NCBI GenBank assembly: GCA_035772735.1
Contig: JASDFA010000001.1
Location: forward strand, 89,119,501 to 89,183,500
Length of the DNA stretch: 64,000 nucleotides
Reading direction: 5' to 3'
Origin: Datura wrightii
Taxonomy: Eukaryota > Streptophyta > Magnoliopsida > Solanales > Solanaceae
Position 1 is the first letter of the stretch, and every line of letters starts with the position of its first letter. The position numbers and the translations under genes are program-made. The notes beneath the pieces were generated by a model, which did no database searches, was not told the DNA's origin, and saw only the letters and a list, made by a program, of their open reading frames with translations. Shown in pieces: positions 11,808 through 22,086 of the stretch.

Positions 11808-12496
11808 CTGTCAAACCAAACAGACAAGTTCAATGTTATGCCAATTAAAATTAGCTTCGACTAAGGTTGGGTTAAGCTAGGCTACCCCACACTTAGTCTT
11901 TAGCCAAAATCACAACATTCCGGCAAGATCGTACTTATTTCAACAAACAAACAACAAAACATAACAAATATGCTTACTGCATTCAGAGAATTCGACGGTA
12001 TACATTCTATGTACTACTCAGACTTCGTACAACTAGTCACAATAATAACCATCAATAACATTTCATCACATAGCACTTAGCAAGAAGAACAAAGAAACAA
12101 GAAAAAAATTTATCTACATGAATCCCTATAATTCATCCATTTGTTGCAATTTCCACAATTTCCTTAACCCGGAAATCCGTTGGTTTTTTTTAGCATATTA
12201 CAGTTAGCACAACCGACTCATCTCACCCAACATAAACAACCTAGCTAGAATTCCAAAGTTCAACTCAATTTTTCCGTTTCGCACTCAAATTCAAGCCCAA
12301 GCTATGCTTTTATTAAAAATCCTATCAAGCTATGTAATTTTTGAGTTCATGCAATCACGATGATTCTACGAACGTCAATCACCAATAATTCAATCGAATT
12401 TAAGCTTAATTTCTACTTAGGGCAAGTTTTCTTCACTTCCTATGCTAAAAAATCGGAAAAATAAGGTGAGAAATGAGATGAAGTTAACAAACATAC
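11808..12496 (-). other. Element A: predicted leader intron of ORF3
   Basis: On the - strand the sequence reads AAG|GTATGTTTG at 12496 (donor) and TTTGACAG at 11808 (acceptor), six bases before the ORF3 ATG. B and C have the same donor and acceptor in the same places, giving introns of 689, 706 and 712 nt, while the intron bodies differ freely. The interval is AT-rich and has no convincing ORF. Splicing is inferred and has not been observed. Confidence 0.6.
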
Positions 12497-12626
12497 CTTA
12501 AATTCGATGATATCGAAGAAAAGTTGATAAGATTGAACTCCTAGGCCGTTTCACGTTGGGGAAGGGGGGAATTTCAGGTTGTTTGTCGCGGAGGAGGTGA
12601 GGAATGGGAAAAAATGAGGGAAAATC

Positions 12627-12838
12627 GGGGTTAAAAGGGGGGTTTTTCACGCGGGTCACCCAGCGACCCGGTGTGACCCGTCGCGATATACACCTCAACG
12701 TGTCACGGAAGGTAACGCGGAGCATGCCCTCCGTGACACGGAGACATCGCGCAGGTGTTCTGGAGTTTTTAAAAATTCCAGAATTACCTTCAACGTGTCA
12801 TGGAGGGTAACGCGGAGGCCCTCCTCCGTGACACGGAG
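12627..12838 (-). promoter_or_regulatory. Element A: internal promoter upstream of ORF3
   Basis: Two dyad units stand here: 12699-12743 and 12794-12838. Each has CGTGTCA.GGA on one side and CTCCGTGACACGGAG on the other; the latter is a perfect 15-bp dyad with one central base, at 12729-12743 and 12824-12838. Nearer ORF3 is an inverted repeat CGGGTCAC/GTGACCCG (12652-12659 and 12673-12680). The TATA-like sequence (TTTTAA near 12630) is weaker than in B and C. The layout matches the LTR, where the same dyads precede the TATA box. Confidence 0.55.
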
Positions 12839-13103
12839 CCATCGCGTGGGCTCACTGTTTTGCCACTTTTGATGATTTTTCATACCTCAATTTCTCCTTT
12901 GCGATTCTTTGCATATTTATCCTCTGTTCAACCTAAAATTCATCTCACAATAAGAAATTTGTTAGAATTATAGGTTTCACTAAAAAAATAAAAAATATAA
13001 CAAATATAAAGATTTTGTTTTTGATTATTTTTTTCCTCTTTTTTTTTTCTTTTTTCAGTTTTCTTTTTCTATGAAATCTATTCACATTTTACAAAGAAAA
13101 TTT

Positions 13104-13151
13104 CACGGGTTGCCTCCCGTGCAGCGCCTGGTTTACCGTCGCGGCTCGACG
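13104..13151 (-). other. Element A: post-pol stem-loop pair (H1, H2)
   Basis: In element direction, nine bases after the stop codon, H1 has stem CGTCG/CGACG with a 5-base loop (13137-13151). After the spacer containing GGCGCTG comes H2, CACGGG-AGGCAA-CCCGTG (13104-13121), a perfect 6-bp stem with a 6-base loop. The same pair lies at the same distance after the stop in B, C, D and E, with changed stems that still pair. Confidence 0.65.
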
Positions 13152-13160
13152 TCCTTAAGC

Positions 13161-13895
13161 TCAGTCATCTTCTAGGGTGACGGACGTTTTCTCTCGACCA
13201 CCATCCTCACCCCAGTAATGCTTACATCTCTTCGGTGGTTTTCCTAATAACTGTCGTGACTCAACTATCTGTGCATCATCAGCTCGATCAATCACGTTGA
13301 CCACCGAGAGTTCCTCGTACACAGCCGGGAGCTTGGTGGCCTTGTATACATCAAACACTTCTACCTTATCGTGTGCTCGCATGGTTAGCTGCCCTACAGC
13401 TACATCAATCAGCGCTTTCCCGGTCGCCAAGAAAGGACGTCCCAAAATAAATGGGACTTCCGCGTCTAGCTCAAAATCCAGCACGATGAAATCTACCAGG
13501 AAGATAAGGGAGCCCACTTGCACCAGCACATCCTCCACAATGCCATCAGGTCTGGCTAAGGACCGATCCGCTAGTTGCAAGATCACTGTTGTTGGTCTAG
13601 GACTCCCTAGACCCAACTTTTTGAATACCGATGACGGCATCAAATTAATGCTCTCTCCCAAATCACATAATCCACGAGCTCGGATACTCTGCCCAATTGT
13701 AATTTGTATAGTAATGCTCCCAGGGTCTTTGAGCTTTGTGGGCAACCGGTTTTGTATCCGGGAAGTGCACTCCTCCGTGAGAGCCACCGTAGCATACTCA
13801 GTCAATCGACTTTTGTTCGCCACGATGTCCTTAATATACTTTGCGTACTTCAGCACTCCCTGCAAAACATCAACAAGAGGCAAGTTAATATGTAC
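13161..13895 (-). CDS. Element A: aspartic protease, end of gag-pro frame
   Basis: This frame follows gag directly, separated only by a TAG at 13896-13898. It encodes the retroviral-type aspartic protease of Athila elements: LCDLGESINLMP (active-site DLG, with Glu where B and C have Ala), LQLADRSLARPDG, DFIVLDFE and FILGRPFLATG. It then ends KRCKHYWGEDGG and a stop at 13161. The last 25 residues match the very end of the C integrase frame rather than the C protease-RT linker, so the whole RT-RNase H-integrase section has been cut out in frame. The ATG at 13883 is internal; translation would need to pass the TAG. Confidence 0.8.
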   Translation of the reverse strand, partial: VHINLPLVDVLQGVLKYAKYIKDIVANKSRLTEYATVALTEECTSRIQNRLPTKLKDPGSITIQITIGQSIRARGLCDLGESINLMPSSVFKKLGLGSPRPTTVILQLADRSLARPDGIVEDVLVQVGSLIFLVDFIVLDFELDAEVPFILGRPFLATGKALIDVAVGQLTMRAHDKVEVFDVYKATKLPAVYEELSVVNVIDRADDAQIVESRQLLGKPPKRCKHYWGEDGGREKTSVTLEDD

Positions 13896-15538
13896 CTATT
13901 TCAGCACCTCCATGAATTTCTTGAAACACGCCTCCTCCTTGTGTTTCTTTAATCTTTGAGGGAACGGGGGTGGTGGTCTTTCTAGTTCAGCCTCCTTTTT
14001 CTTCCCCCTCTCATCACTTTGCTCCCTCTCAACTTCCACTGCTCTCGATTGTTGAGGTGGTCTTTCTGGTTCCACTTGTTTAAGCTGCAAACCCCTCCTT
14101 GTGGTCACTGCATTCACTTGCTTGGGGTTGGGATCCGTGTCGCTCGGGAGTCCTCCTCTAGGCCTGGTGTTTTGGGCTCCAGCAAATTGCCCAAATTGAT
14201 GCTCCAGTGCCTTGGTAGCTAACTGGTTGTTCTTTACCTCGGCTGCCAATTTCACATAGTCAGCCTGCAATTGAGCTTGGTTAGCTATCATTGTCTTGAA
14301 CATCTCCTCAATGCTGGGTGATGGTGGTGGAGGAGGTGCATTGTTGTTTCTATATTGTGCCTGATAGTTCTACTGCCCTCCTTGATTCCTTTGCGTCCCC
14401 TGACTTGAACTCTGCCCTTGATGGTTGTTGCTACCGCAAGAGAAATTCAGGTGATTCCTCCAGTTGGAATTGTAGCTGTTGCCATACTGTAGGTGGTTGT
14501 TCCTCTGTACATTGCCCACAAAGTTCACCGAATCAGGATTTGCTCCACAACACTCAGCTCAGTGCTCACTACTCCCGCACACTTCACACCAAATCTGCTG
14601 CACTACATTCACTGGGGCTTGAGTCTGGTTCATTGTCATGTTACTGAAGTGGGTGTTGAGTTGATTCTATAAAGCAGCTATCTGTGCAGCAATAGCTGTA
14701 AAACCATCCACTTCTAGGACTCCTGCTGCTTTCCTTGTTCCTCCTCTTGACGAATCAGCATTCCACTCCGGATTTCCCTGCGAAATACGATTTAACAAGG
14801 TATACAACTCCTCATAAGTTTTCTCCAATGCTTGTCCCCCAGCTGCTGAGTCTAGCAAGATTTTTTTGTGGGGTTCCAAACCCTCTATAAAAGTGTGCAC
14901 CAGCACATCATTGGATTGATGATGATGAGGACAATCCCGCAACATAGACTTGAATCTCTCCCAAGCCTGATACAGATCCTCTCCCTCTCTCTATTTAGAA
15001 CTTAGAATTTGACTTCTAAGTCTTGCTGTTTTATCGGATGGAAAAAATCGTATCAAGAATTTCCTTGCAAGATCATCCCACGTAGTAATAGAATTAGGTG
15101 GCTCAGCTTTCAACCACCTCTTGGCTTCTCCCAACAGTGAAAATGGGAACAATGTAAGCCTGACATAATCTGATGACACTCCAGCGGGATGTAAGTGTCA
15201 CTTATCTCTAGAAAATTTTGGAGATGCTGCTGTGGATCCTCATGAGGGAGACCTGTGAACTGCCCGCTGGTGTGCAGCAATTGCACCATGTTTTTTTTGA
15301 GCTCTAACATCCCTCCTGGCTCAGGTTTGCGGATGCTAGATGTGACATTGTTAGCATGTGGGATTTCCACCTCGCGAACCAGCCTAGCTGCCATTTCCTC
15401 GGGCACTAACATTGCCCTTACAACTGGTGGATTCTGTTGTTGCTCCATGATTGTTTGTCTGAGCAACTGCAGCTTTTTCTCTAGAGCTTCTCTCCTTTGA
15501 CGATGAAATTGTCTTTCAGGCTCTAAATATGAGTCCAC
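13896..15538 (-). pseudogene. Element A: gag pseudogene
   Basis: Athila-type gag beginning MDSYLEPERQFHRQRREAL at 15538. It shows the capsid blocks HTSGQFTGLPHEDPQQHLQN, YVRLTLFPFSLLGEAKRW and ITTWDDLARKFLIRFFPS, then the zinc knuckle CEVCGSSEH. A frameshift lies near 15185, before YVRLTLFP. Several in-frame stops follow (near 14992, 14667, 14559 and 14372), and the Pro-rich C-terminus PPPPFPQRLKKHKEEA is intact. Gag ends at the TAG 13896-13898 in the context AAA TAG GTA. Compared with the nearly intact gag of C, this copy is clearly dead. Confidence 0.85.
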
Positions 15539-15663
15539 CAGCTCCTTGTCTCTTGCCAGTGTTCAACAGAGATTAGTATCTGCAAAATACAAGCTAAGAC
15601 CAAGTTGTCAACACTAAGAAGAAATAGTAAACTAACACTTAAGAAAAATTTGCCAATTGCCAG

Positions 15664-15681
15664 TCCCCGGCAACGGCGCCA
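15664..15681 (-). other. Element A: primer binding site for tRNA-Asp
   Basis: On the - strand TGGCGCCGTTGCCGGGGA, perfectly complementary to the 3' end expected for plant tRNA-Asp, lies six bases inside the 5' LTR. It primes minus-strand synthesis. The match to tRNA-Asp is from general knowledge of Athila/Calypso elements. Confidence 0.85.
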
Positions 15682-15687
15682 AAAACT

Positions 15688-17103
15688 TGTTCGGTGCTTT
15701 TGGCTATATAGCTACACGCAAGTGCACGTGGTCGAACAAGTAGTAAAGTGGCTTAAGTAAGACAAGTATCGATCCCACAGGGACTGGGCTAGGGTAACAA
15801 ACTACTCAAGTGTCACTATACTTTAACTCTAAAAATGCAGACAACAGTGTGAAGAAGAGTTTGATATTTTGGTTTCTAATTTTATGCTAAGTCTAAAATG
15901 AATATATAATTTGAATCTGAACTATGAATATGAGCATGCTGAGGTTAAATGAACATGTAAAGAAATAAATTATCGATACAATTTGGTTAATCTTACCTCC
16001 GGTTGCTAGTCAAGAATTATTGCCAATGGATTAAAACTCTCGTATTTAACCCAACTTAAGAATCATGAACCTTCCACCTACATTTCTGTGATAAAATTAA
16101 ATTTATGTTCTAGCCATACTAAACCGATTCCTTAATTGACTAATACGACTTTCAGGTATATTTCTATCCTGAAGGTAAATCAATTCTCAATTTTTCCAAA
16201 CTAAGAAAAGATCATATCCTATCAATTCACAACTTTCCAATTTCTTGCTCTCTTGAGTGAAACCGGACTTTTTAGATATACATTAACGTTGGCCACACAT
16301 TAATGCAGTAAGAACAAGAATCAATAGAACAACCATGGAAGAAAAGATGAAAAACCAATTTATCAATAATTACATTTCAATAAAATTGTTCTTAACCTCA
16401 GCGAGAAGGGAATTTAGCCACTCATTTGTGGATTAAACATCATTAAATGAGTGTTAATCATACAGGCAATTGAAATATTGAAGAAGGAGATAGAGAAAAA
16501 CCCTGAGATTTTCGTTCCCTCAACTGCGTGTAACCCACGTTCTTGCTCAACCAAGTCAGAATAATTAAAAATGAACCTAAGTGTTCTATTTATACTAGTG
16601 GGAATTTTTCCCGGAATAACAAGCAACGTGTCACGGAGTGCATCGCGGAGCACTGCCTCCGTGACTCGCCACTGACGTAGACCCTTACTGGAATTTGGTT
16701 GTTCAGGTATTAAGGCCCAACGTGGCACGACGTGCAACGCGGGGCTAGGCCAACGTGCCACGGCCCCAACGCGCACCTTCACTGGAATTTGGCAAAAATT
16801 CCATATCCAGGCAGAAGGCATCCGCGATGGCAGCGTGACACTGCTCCATCGTGGAGCCCCTTTAGTTTGTGCCTTCAAGTGCTTTTTCCCTTGCTCGCGT
16901 CCGAGTCCAACCCCGATCTCTCCCAACATGAATTTTAGCTTCCCAAAATTATATTTCACCTGCAAAACAACGCTAATCATGTTGGTTAGTATAAATTCAC
17001 ATTTTATTACAAATCACATGATAATGTATAAACATCGATAGATAAACAAGGTAAAAATGACACATTTGAGTATCACTTGGGCATATAAATTTGCCCAAGA
17101 TCA
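15688..17103 (-). mobile_element. Element A: 5' LTR with promoter
   Basis: This 1416-bp LTR is the pair of 7369-8783. In element direction a dyad unit (CGAGTCACGGAG at 16668-16657, CTCCGTGACACG at 16637-16626) is followed about 30 bases later by TATAAATAG at 16594-16586, so the dyads sit just upstream of the probable TATA box. A second smaller unit (CACGATGGAGC..GTGTCACGC) is near 16820-16860. Confidence 0.9.
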
Positions 17104-18088
17104 AAGGTCGCTTGTGTATTTTGAAAGTTGATGATTTGAGAGACTGGATGTTGCATGAGGCTCATGGTTCCATATATCCCATATATCCAGGTACCACCAA
17201 GATGTACTATGACCTACAGGAAGTTTATTGGTGGAATGGCATGAAGATGGACATTGAAAAATTTGTGGCTAAGTGTTCGAATTGTTAGTAAGTGAAGGTT
17301 GAGCACCAGAGACCAGGAGGTTTGCTTCAAGACATAAGTATTCTTAATTGGAAGTGGGAGGAGATCAATATGGACTTAATCAAAGGGTTGCCTCACACTC
17401 ATCGACAATATGACTCTATTCGGGTGTTCGTGGACAGGTTGACATAAGCAACTCATTTTCTACTAGTCGAAACCACCAATTCCGTGGAGGTTTATGCTAA
17501 ATTATACATCTGGGAGTCAGTCCGGTTGCATGGATTTCCATTTTCCATCATATCAGATAAAGGTACTCAGTTTACCACCCAGTTTTGGAGATCATTTCAA
17601 AAGAGTCTTGGTACTCAGGTCAAGCTTAGCACAACATTTCACCCAAAAATCAATGGTCAGGCGGAGCGGACTATTCAGACTCTTGAGGACATGTGAGAGA
17701 GTGTATGATCTACTTCAAGTGTAGTTGGGATGATCATCTGCCTTTCATTGTGTTTACGTATAACAACAACTACCATTCCAGCATTCAAATGGCTTCATTT
17801 GAGGATCTTTGTGGGCGGAGGTATAGATCGCCTATTGGTTGGTTTGAAATAGGTAAAGCTGTGATGATAGGACCGAATTCTATCCATGAGGCCATGGAGA
17901 AAGTTCAGCTCATAAGGGACAAATTGAAAATAGCTCAGAGTCACCAAAAGTCCTATGCGGATGTTAGAAGGAGAGAACTTGAGTTTGAAGTCGACGATTG
18001 GGTCTTTCTAATGGTGTCTCCCATGAAGGGAGTAATGAGATTTGGAAAGAAAGGGAAACTCAGTCCCCGTTATGTTGGCCTGTACTGA
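17104..18088 (+). pseudogene. T2: integrase, decayed
   Basis: The T2 frame continues after A. It reads GRLCILKVDDLRDWMLHEAHG, the zinc-binding N-terminus, in which the second His region reads IYPIYPG where IHPG is usual, so a ligand is lost. Then comes KCSNC and a TAG at 17286-17288. The catalytic core keeps its acidic residues: Asp in INMDLIKGLP, Asp in IISDKGTQFT and Glu in INGQAERTIQTLE. A stop at 17694 and a frameshift lead into a further open part (17693-18088) with NNYHSSIQMA, SYADVRRRELEFEVDDWV and GKKGKLSPRYVG, the C-terminal integrase region. Confidence 0.85.
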
Positions 18089-18423
18089 ATTGTGAAATGG
18101 GTTGTCAAGGTAGCATATGAATTGGAGTTTCCCTCAGAATTAGATTTAGTTCATCTAGTTTTCCATGTATCGCTTCTAAAGAAGTGCTTGGGTGATCCAG
18201 CTTTAGTTGTTCCGGTGGACAGTGTCGGTTGAAAGATAACCTTAGTTATGAAGAGGTTTCGGTTGAGCTACTGGATCAACAAGTTCGTAATCTAAGGAAC
18301 AGAAGTAGCTTCAGTCAAGGTCTTGTGGAGGAATCAACATGTTGAGGGAGCTATGTGGGAAGCCGAAGCAGATATGATGGCTAAATACCCGCATTTATTC
18401 CCTTCCAACTCAGTTTTAGCTTG
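18089..18423 (+). pseudogene. T2: chromodomain end of polyprotein
   Basis: After a TGA at about 18086-18088, the decayed frames continue with VAYELEFPSEL, FHVSLLKKCLGDPA and then VASVKVLWRNQHVEG and WEAEADMMAKYPHLF. These are the C-terminal chromodomain blocks of Tekay/Del elements. The final stop is TGA at 18421-18423. The chromodomain is thought to steer integration into heterochromatin (family knowledge). Two or more breaks separate its halves. Confidence 0.75.
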
Positions 18424-18669
18424 AGGTATCAATTTCCTCCTTAATACTCTATTTAGTTTCATGTTCAGTTCATGTAACTCAATTTATTTCATGTAAATGG
18501 ATGTATGCGTGGTTCGAGAATTCAGTTCGGTCGTGTAATTCAAATTGGAGTCAGTTACTCCGTCAGTTTTCAGCATGTATATTCAGTATTTAGGTTTGCT
18601 GATTGCATTTATCTGCTTTTTTATATGATTTTCAACATTCGAGGATGAATGTTCCCAAGGGGGAGATAT
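18424..18669 (+). other. T2: 3' untranslated leader to LTR, with polypurine tract
   Basis: A non-coding stretch of about 230 bases ends in CCCAAGGGGGAGATAT (18654-18669), the polypurine tract that primes plus-strand DNA synthesis, directly before the LTR start TGTTATACCCC at 18670. The phrase GAGGATGAATGTTCCCAAGGGGGAG is common near the end of this family. Confidence 0.8.
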
Positions 18670-20360
18670 TGTTATACCCCAAAAGCTCTAAGATCAGAGC
18701 CGAGAGTTGAAATGAGAAAATAGGAATTTTTGCACCAGGTCATAGGATGAGTCATCTAGTGACCTATCAGGAATCCCACGAGTCGTTAAGTGATCCATGG
18801 GGAGAGGCTGGGACTTGTTGGAAATTTTGGTTTTGGGTGACCACAAGTTGTGGTCAGCATCACAACTCATCATGTCAGCTGTGGTCAAGGATGATGTGAA
18901 GGGAGAAGAAAATTAGATAGTGCACCTAATGGGTTATGACCACGACTCGTCGGGTACACCACGAGTCGTGGTGTTGCCCGTGGTGACCCCCAGGTGATTT
19001 TTGGTAGTGAAGGTGATGGGAGGTGACCACGAGTCATGGTCACTAGTAACGCTTCGTTAAGTACCTCGCAGTGACTATCAGAATGTAATTTCCAGTGAAG
19101 ATAATGAATGCAGACCACGAGTCATGGCCAGGGACGACGAGTCGTCCAGTCCCTCGTTGGGACTGGCAGTCTATTTTTCCCTGCGAGTTTATTAAGGGAT
19201 TTTTCATAATTTCTAAGTTTGTAAGGCCTAAACTACATCATTTTAATTTAAGAATGGAGTATTTTAAGAAGGGTTGTCATTCTAAGCCTATTCTAATTCA
19301 TGCATGCAAGTTTAGAAGTTTGAGAGGTGATTAAGGTCTAGTTCATCCAAGTTCTTTCTCAATTCTCTTTGGGCTATTAAGGAAGTGTGAAAATTAGATC
19401 CCTTTAGGTATGTAAGGTTATGAATGGGTGTAATTGTCCACACCCATACCCAATTCCCTCTCAATTTATGATGTTCTAATTGATGATTCCATGGGATTTT
19501 TACCCAATGCATGAATGCTTAACTTTTATCACAGGTATGATCTAATCATGTTTTAAATGATAAATTATGACTAATGGGCAGATTTTACAATGTTTTAAAT
19601 TATAAATTATGTTGTCAAGTTTTCTAAACTATGATGCCCATCCATGAATATTCATGAAAGTTGAGATCTATGAGTTATATGTTCAAGTATGATGAGATGT
19701 TTATGAAGAACGTATGATTTCGAAATACCCATGTTATGTTCATGTTTTAAAAGTGAATCAAGTTAAATTTAAGCATGTTTAAGTATTGGGCAAGCCCATA
19801 TGATCAAGTATGTTTTATGATTTCATGAATTAGCTTACCACATGGTTTTGGAGTCAAGACTCCCATTATTTTTAGCTTGTGGTATGATTTGAGCCAAGGC
19901 TCCTCAAGTTATGATTTCAGAGTATGCATGTATGTTATTGTTCATCTTTGTCATTAGACGATGGTTATCTTCATTGAAAAACGATGGAGAGTGTATGCAC
20001 ATTTTTAGGAGTAGTGTCTAGCACCGAGTAGGCCAAGGGACAATCAACCCTATGCCTCAAAACTACACGCCAACATAGGTTTACTTATATACTTTGGAAC
20101 CTCTCTTCGAGCTTCCCCTGTCCCCAAGGGGACTTGAGCTTGATATCGAAATCATGGTAGTGTCCTTAGCCCTGGAAAAGCTTTGGACGGCTCTGCCCAC
20201 TTGAGTGTGATAGTCGGGACCACATAAGCTCTATCTTGGTAATGTCAGTAATATGATGAGTCTCCCATTGTTCCTCATGAATTCAGTTATGCATGTACAT
20301 TAGTCATGATATTATGTTTTCAGTAGGTTTGACCCAATGTTCAGTTTTACCTGTGATTAT
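18670..20360 (+). mobile_element. T2: 3' LTR, left part
   Basis: This is the first 1.69 kb of the 3' LTR, up to the E insertion. It holds a dyad-rich zone at about 18740-19150. The best dyad is ACACCACGAGTCGTGGTGT at 18956-18974, a perfect 19-bp palindrome with one central base. The last five bases, ATTAT (20356-20360), are the target duplicated by E. The LTR resumes at 37902. Confidence 0.88.
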
Positions 20361-21974
20361 TGATTGTGGGCTAAAATAGCATGCCTGAGTGATGCTTTAT
20401 ACCTTAATGTAGTCTTGTTTATCTAATTTATTTTATACATTTTCATGTAATTTTATATAAATGTGAATATATGTGCTAACCAACATGATTAGTCCTTGTT
20501 TTGTAGGTTTCAATGATTTTGAGGAACTAATTTATAAGTTGGTGAAGGAAAGGAATGGAGTCGGAAGCAATCGGCGAAAGTCGGCAAGGAGTAGGCCATG
20601 GCAAGGTTGGCCGCGCCAGGCAGCGTGCCACGCTATGCGTGTGCCGCACCCAGCGCCGTGCCACACTATGCGTGTGTCGCACCCAGTGCCGTGCCACGCC
20701 TAGGCATGGCAAGCGAGCACATGCGGTAGCAGGCAGTGCTCCAGCATGCTAGCAACGTGCCACGGCAGGCCATCCCCGCACCCGAGGAGTGTCAACGCGC
20801 TACCCAAGCAGCGTGACATGCTGCCAACGTGGCAAGAAGGCTGACTAGGGTCGATTTGGGTGATTTCCAGAAAGCCTTCACGTTACCTCCGTGTCACGGA
20901 AGCAGAGCTCCGCGATACACTCCGTGACACGGAGCCGTTCCATGACAAGCTAAATTGGGCACGTTTCTCATTTATTATAAATAGGTCCCTTAGCTCCTAA
21001 TTCCATTTTGGGTCACGATTTTATTCTGGAAAACTACCTAGGAGTGAAGGGAGAAGTGGGAGAACTCATCTAGGGTTTGGAAAATTCCCTTCGCATCTTC
21101 CAAATTCATGTAAGTATGTTAGTTTAATTGTTGTTAGTTGTAGTTTTACGAACATGAATGGAAAGAACCCTTCCTCTAGGGTTGAAGCCATGAAATATGA
21201 TTATGATTTTATGAACTTGTTTTGGAATTAAGTATTGATTGTTGTTTTCGTCTTGCATTCTAGATTGTTGGTTGTTTTTATGATTGATCACCATGAAAAC
21301 ATATACGTTAGCTTGGGCAATTGCTTGAGAAAGAATTACCTAGGTCAGGACATGAGGATGTAAGGAGCATGTTTGTATCTCACGATATAATTTCGTGTTA
21401 GGATAGAAATATACCTAACACCTTGCTTGGTTGATAGACGGGGGTTATTAAGAGACCAACTTAGGATTATCACATCACCACTCGAAGAAGTAGTTGTGAG
21501 GCTAAGTTGAGTTAAATGGTTAGACGTACGAAAGTCCCTAATCGTTTCCCACAACATAATTAATTACCCCCGAACTAGAAATTAGCATCCTCGCTCACAA
21601 TGATGCAGTGAGGCTAGTTTGCCGTGTTTAGAGGCTCGAGAAACCATGAACATGCAATTCTAATTATGTGAAATAATAATTGATAGTTTCATGCTTAACC
21701 CATTGCAATTCGTAGTATCGCATGATTATCTGGTTTTAACTCTATGTTGCTCCTAGAGTAAATTCAGGATATTTCGTTGACCAAAACAAACTTAATTAAA
21801 TCTCCCTCGAAAATTTCTATAACCAACACTTGAGAAAGTTAAGATCACACTTGAAATGGATAGTTAGAGGAATGGGTCCAGTCCCTGTGGGTTCGACATT
21901 TCGGTTCTTAAAAAGAGCCACTATATTACTTGCACGACCCGTACATTTGCGGACGCGCGAATAAGGGCACATCA
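20361..21974 (+). mobile_element. Element E: 5' LTR
   Basis: It begins TGATTGTGGGC and ends GGGCACATCA. A GC-rich zone at 20580-20830 contains a 33-bp unit (CTATGCGTGTG.CGCACCCAG.) present twice here (near 20634 and 20667) and once in the 3' LTR, a copy-number change between the two LTRs. The open frames seen in that zone are products of this repeat and not genes. Confidence 0.9.
20888..20984 (+). promoter_or_regulatory. Element E: LTR promoter, dyads plus TATA box
   Basis: TCCGTGTCACGGA (20888-20900) and CTCCGTGACACGGAG (20920-20934) are perfect dyads of 13 and 15 bp, each with one central base. TATAAATAG follows at 20976-20984. The spacing and dyad word match the - strand LTRs of A and B. 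The transcription start would be expected near 21010. Confidence 0.65.
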
Positions 21975-21980
21975 AGTTTT

Positions 21981-21998
21981 TGGCGCCATTGCTAGGGA
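21981..21998 (+). other. Element E: primer binding site, tRNA-Asp-like
   Basis: TGGCGCCATTGCTAGGGA lies six bases after the LTR. It matches the tRNA-Asp complement seen in A and B except for three substitutions, each of the G-to-A or C-to-T kind. Confidence 0.75.
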
Positions 21999-22086
21999 AC
22001 TACGCGAAGTTTTGATAATTTATCTATTTTTGTGTTATTTTTGAAATTTCCTTTAGTGTTGAGAAACTTGGTCTTAGTCTGTTTAT

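Larger units (their letters stand above)
7369..17103 (-). mobile_element. Element A: Athila-like, gag-pro plus ORF3, no pol
   Basis: A complete - strand element of 9.7 kb. It has LTRs at 15688-17103 (5') and 7369-8783 (3'), TG..CA ends, and the 5-bp target duplication AAGGT at 7364-7368 and 17104-17108. Removing one copy of it rejoins the integrase frame of T2. In element order it holds a tRNA-Asp primer site, gag, protease, the post-pol stem-loop pair, an internal promoter and intron, ORF3, a long non-coding region, and the purine tract at 8784-8797. RT, RNase H and integrase are absent. By eye the LTRs differ at about 37 of 1415 positions (near 2.6 percent), so insertion was fairly recent and T2 is older. 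Confidence 0.92.

Noticed and set aside
12699..12838. Repeated palindromes considered as a CRISPR-like array
   Set aside because: Plant DNA, only two units, spacers not unique and the same units occur in LTR promoters.
15664..15681. tRNA-like sequence
   Set aside because: It is only the 18-base primer binding site; no tRNA fold around it. No tRNA or rRNA gene was found in the window.
20473..20752. GC-rich open frames with repeated MRVPHP/ATLCVCR-like peptides
   Set aside because: They are made by the 33-bp repeat inside the E LTR on both strands; no protein family resemblance.
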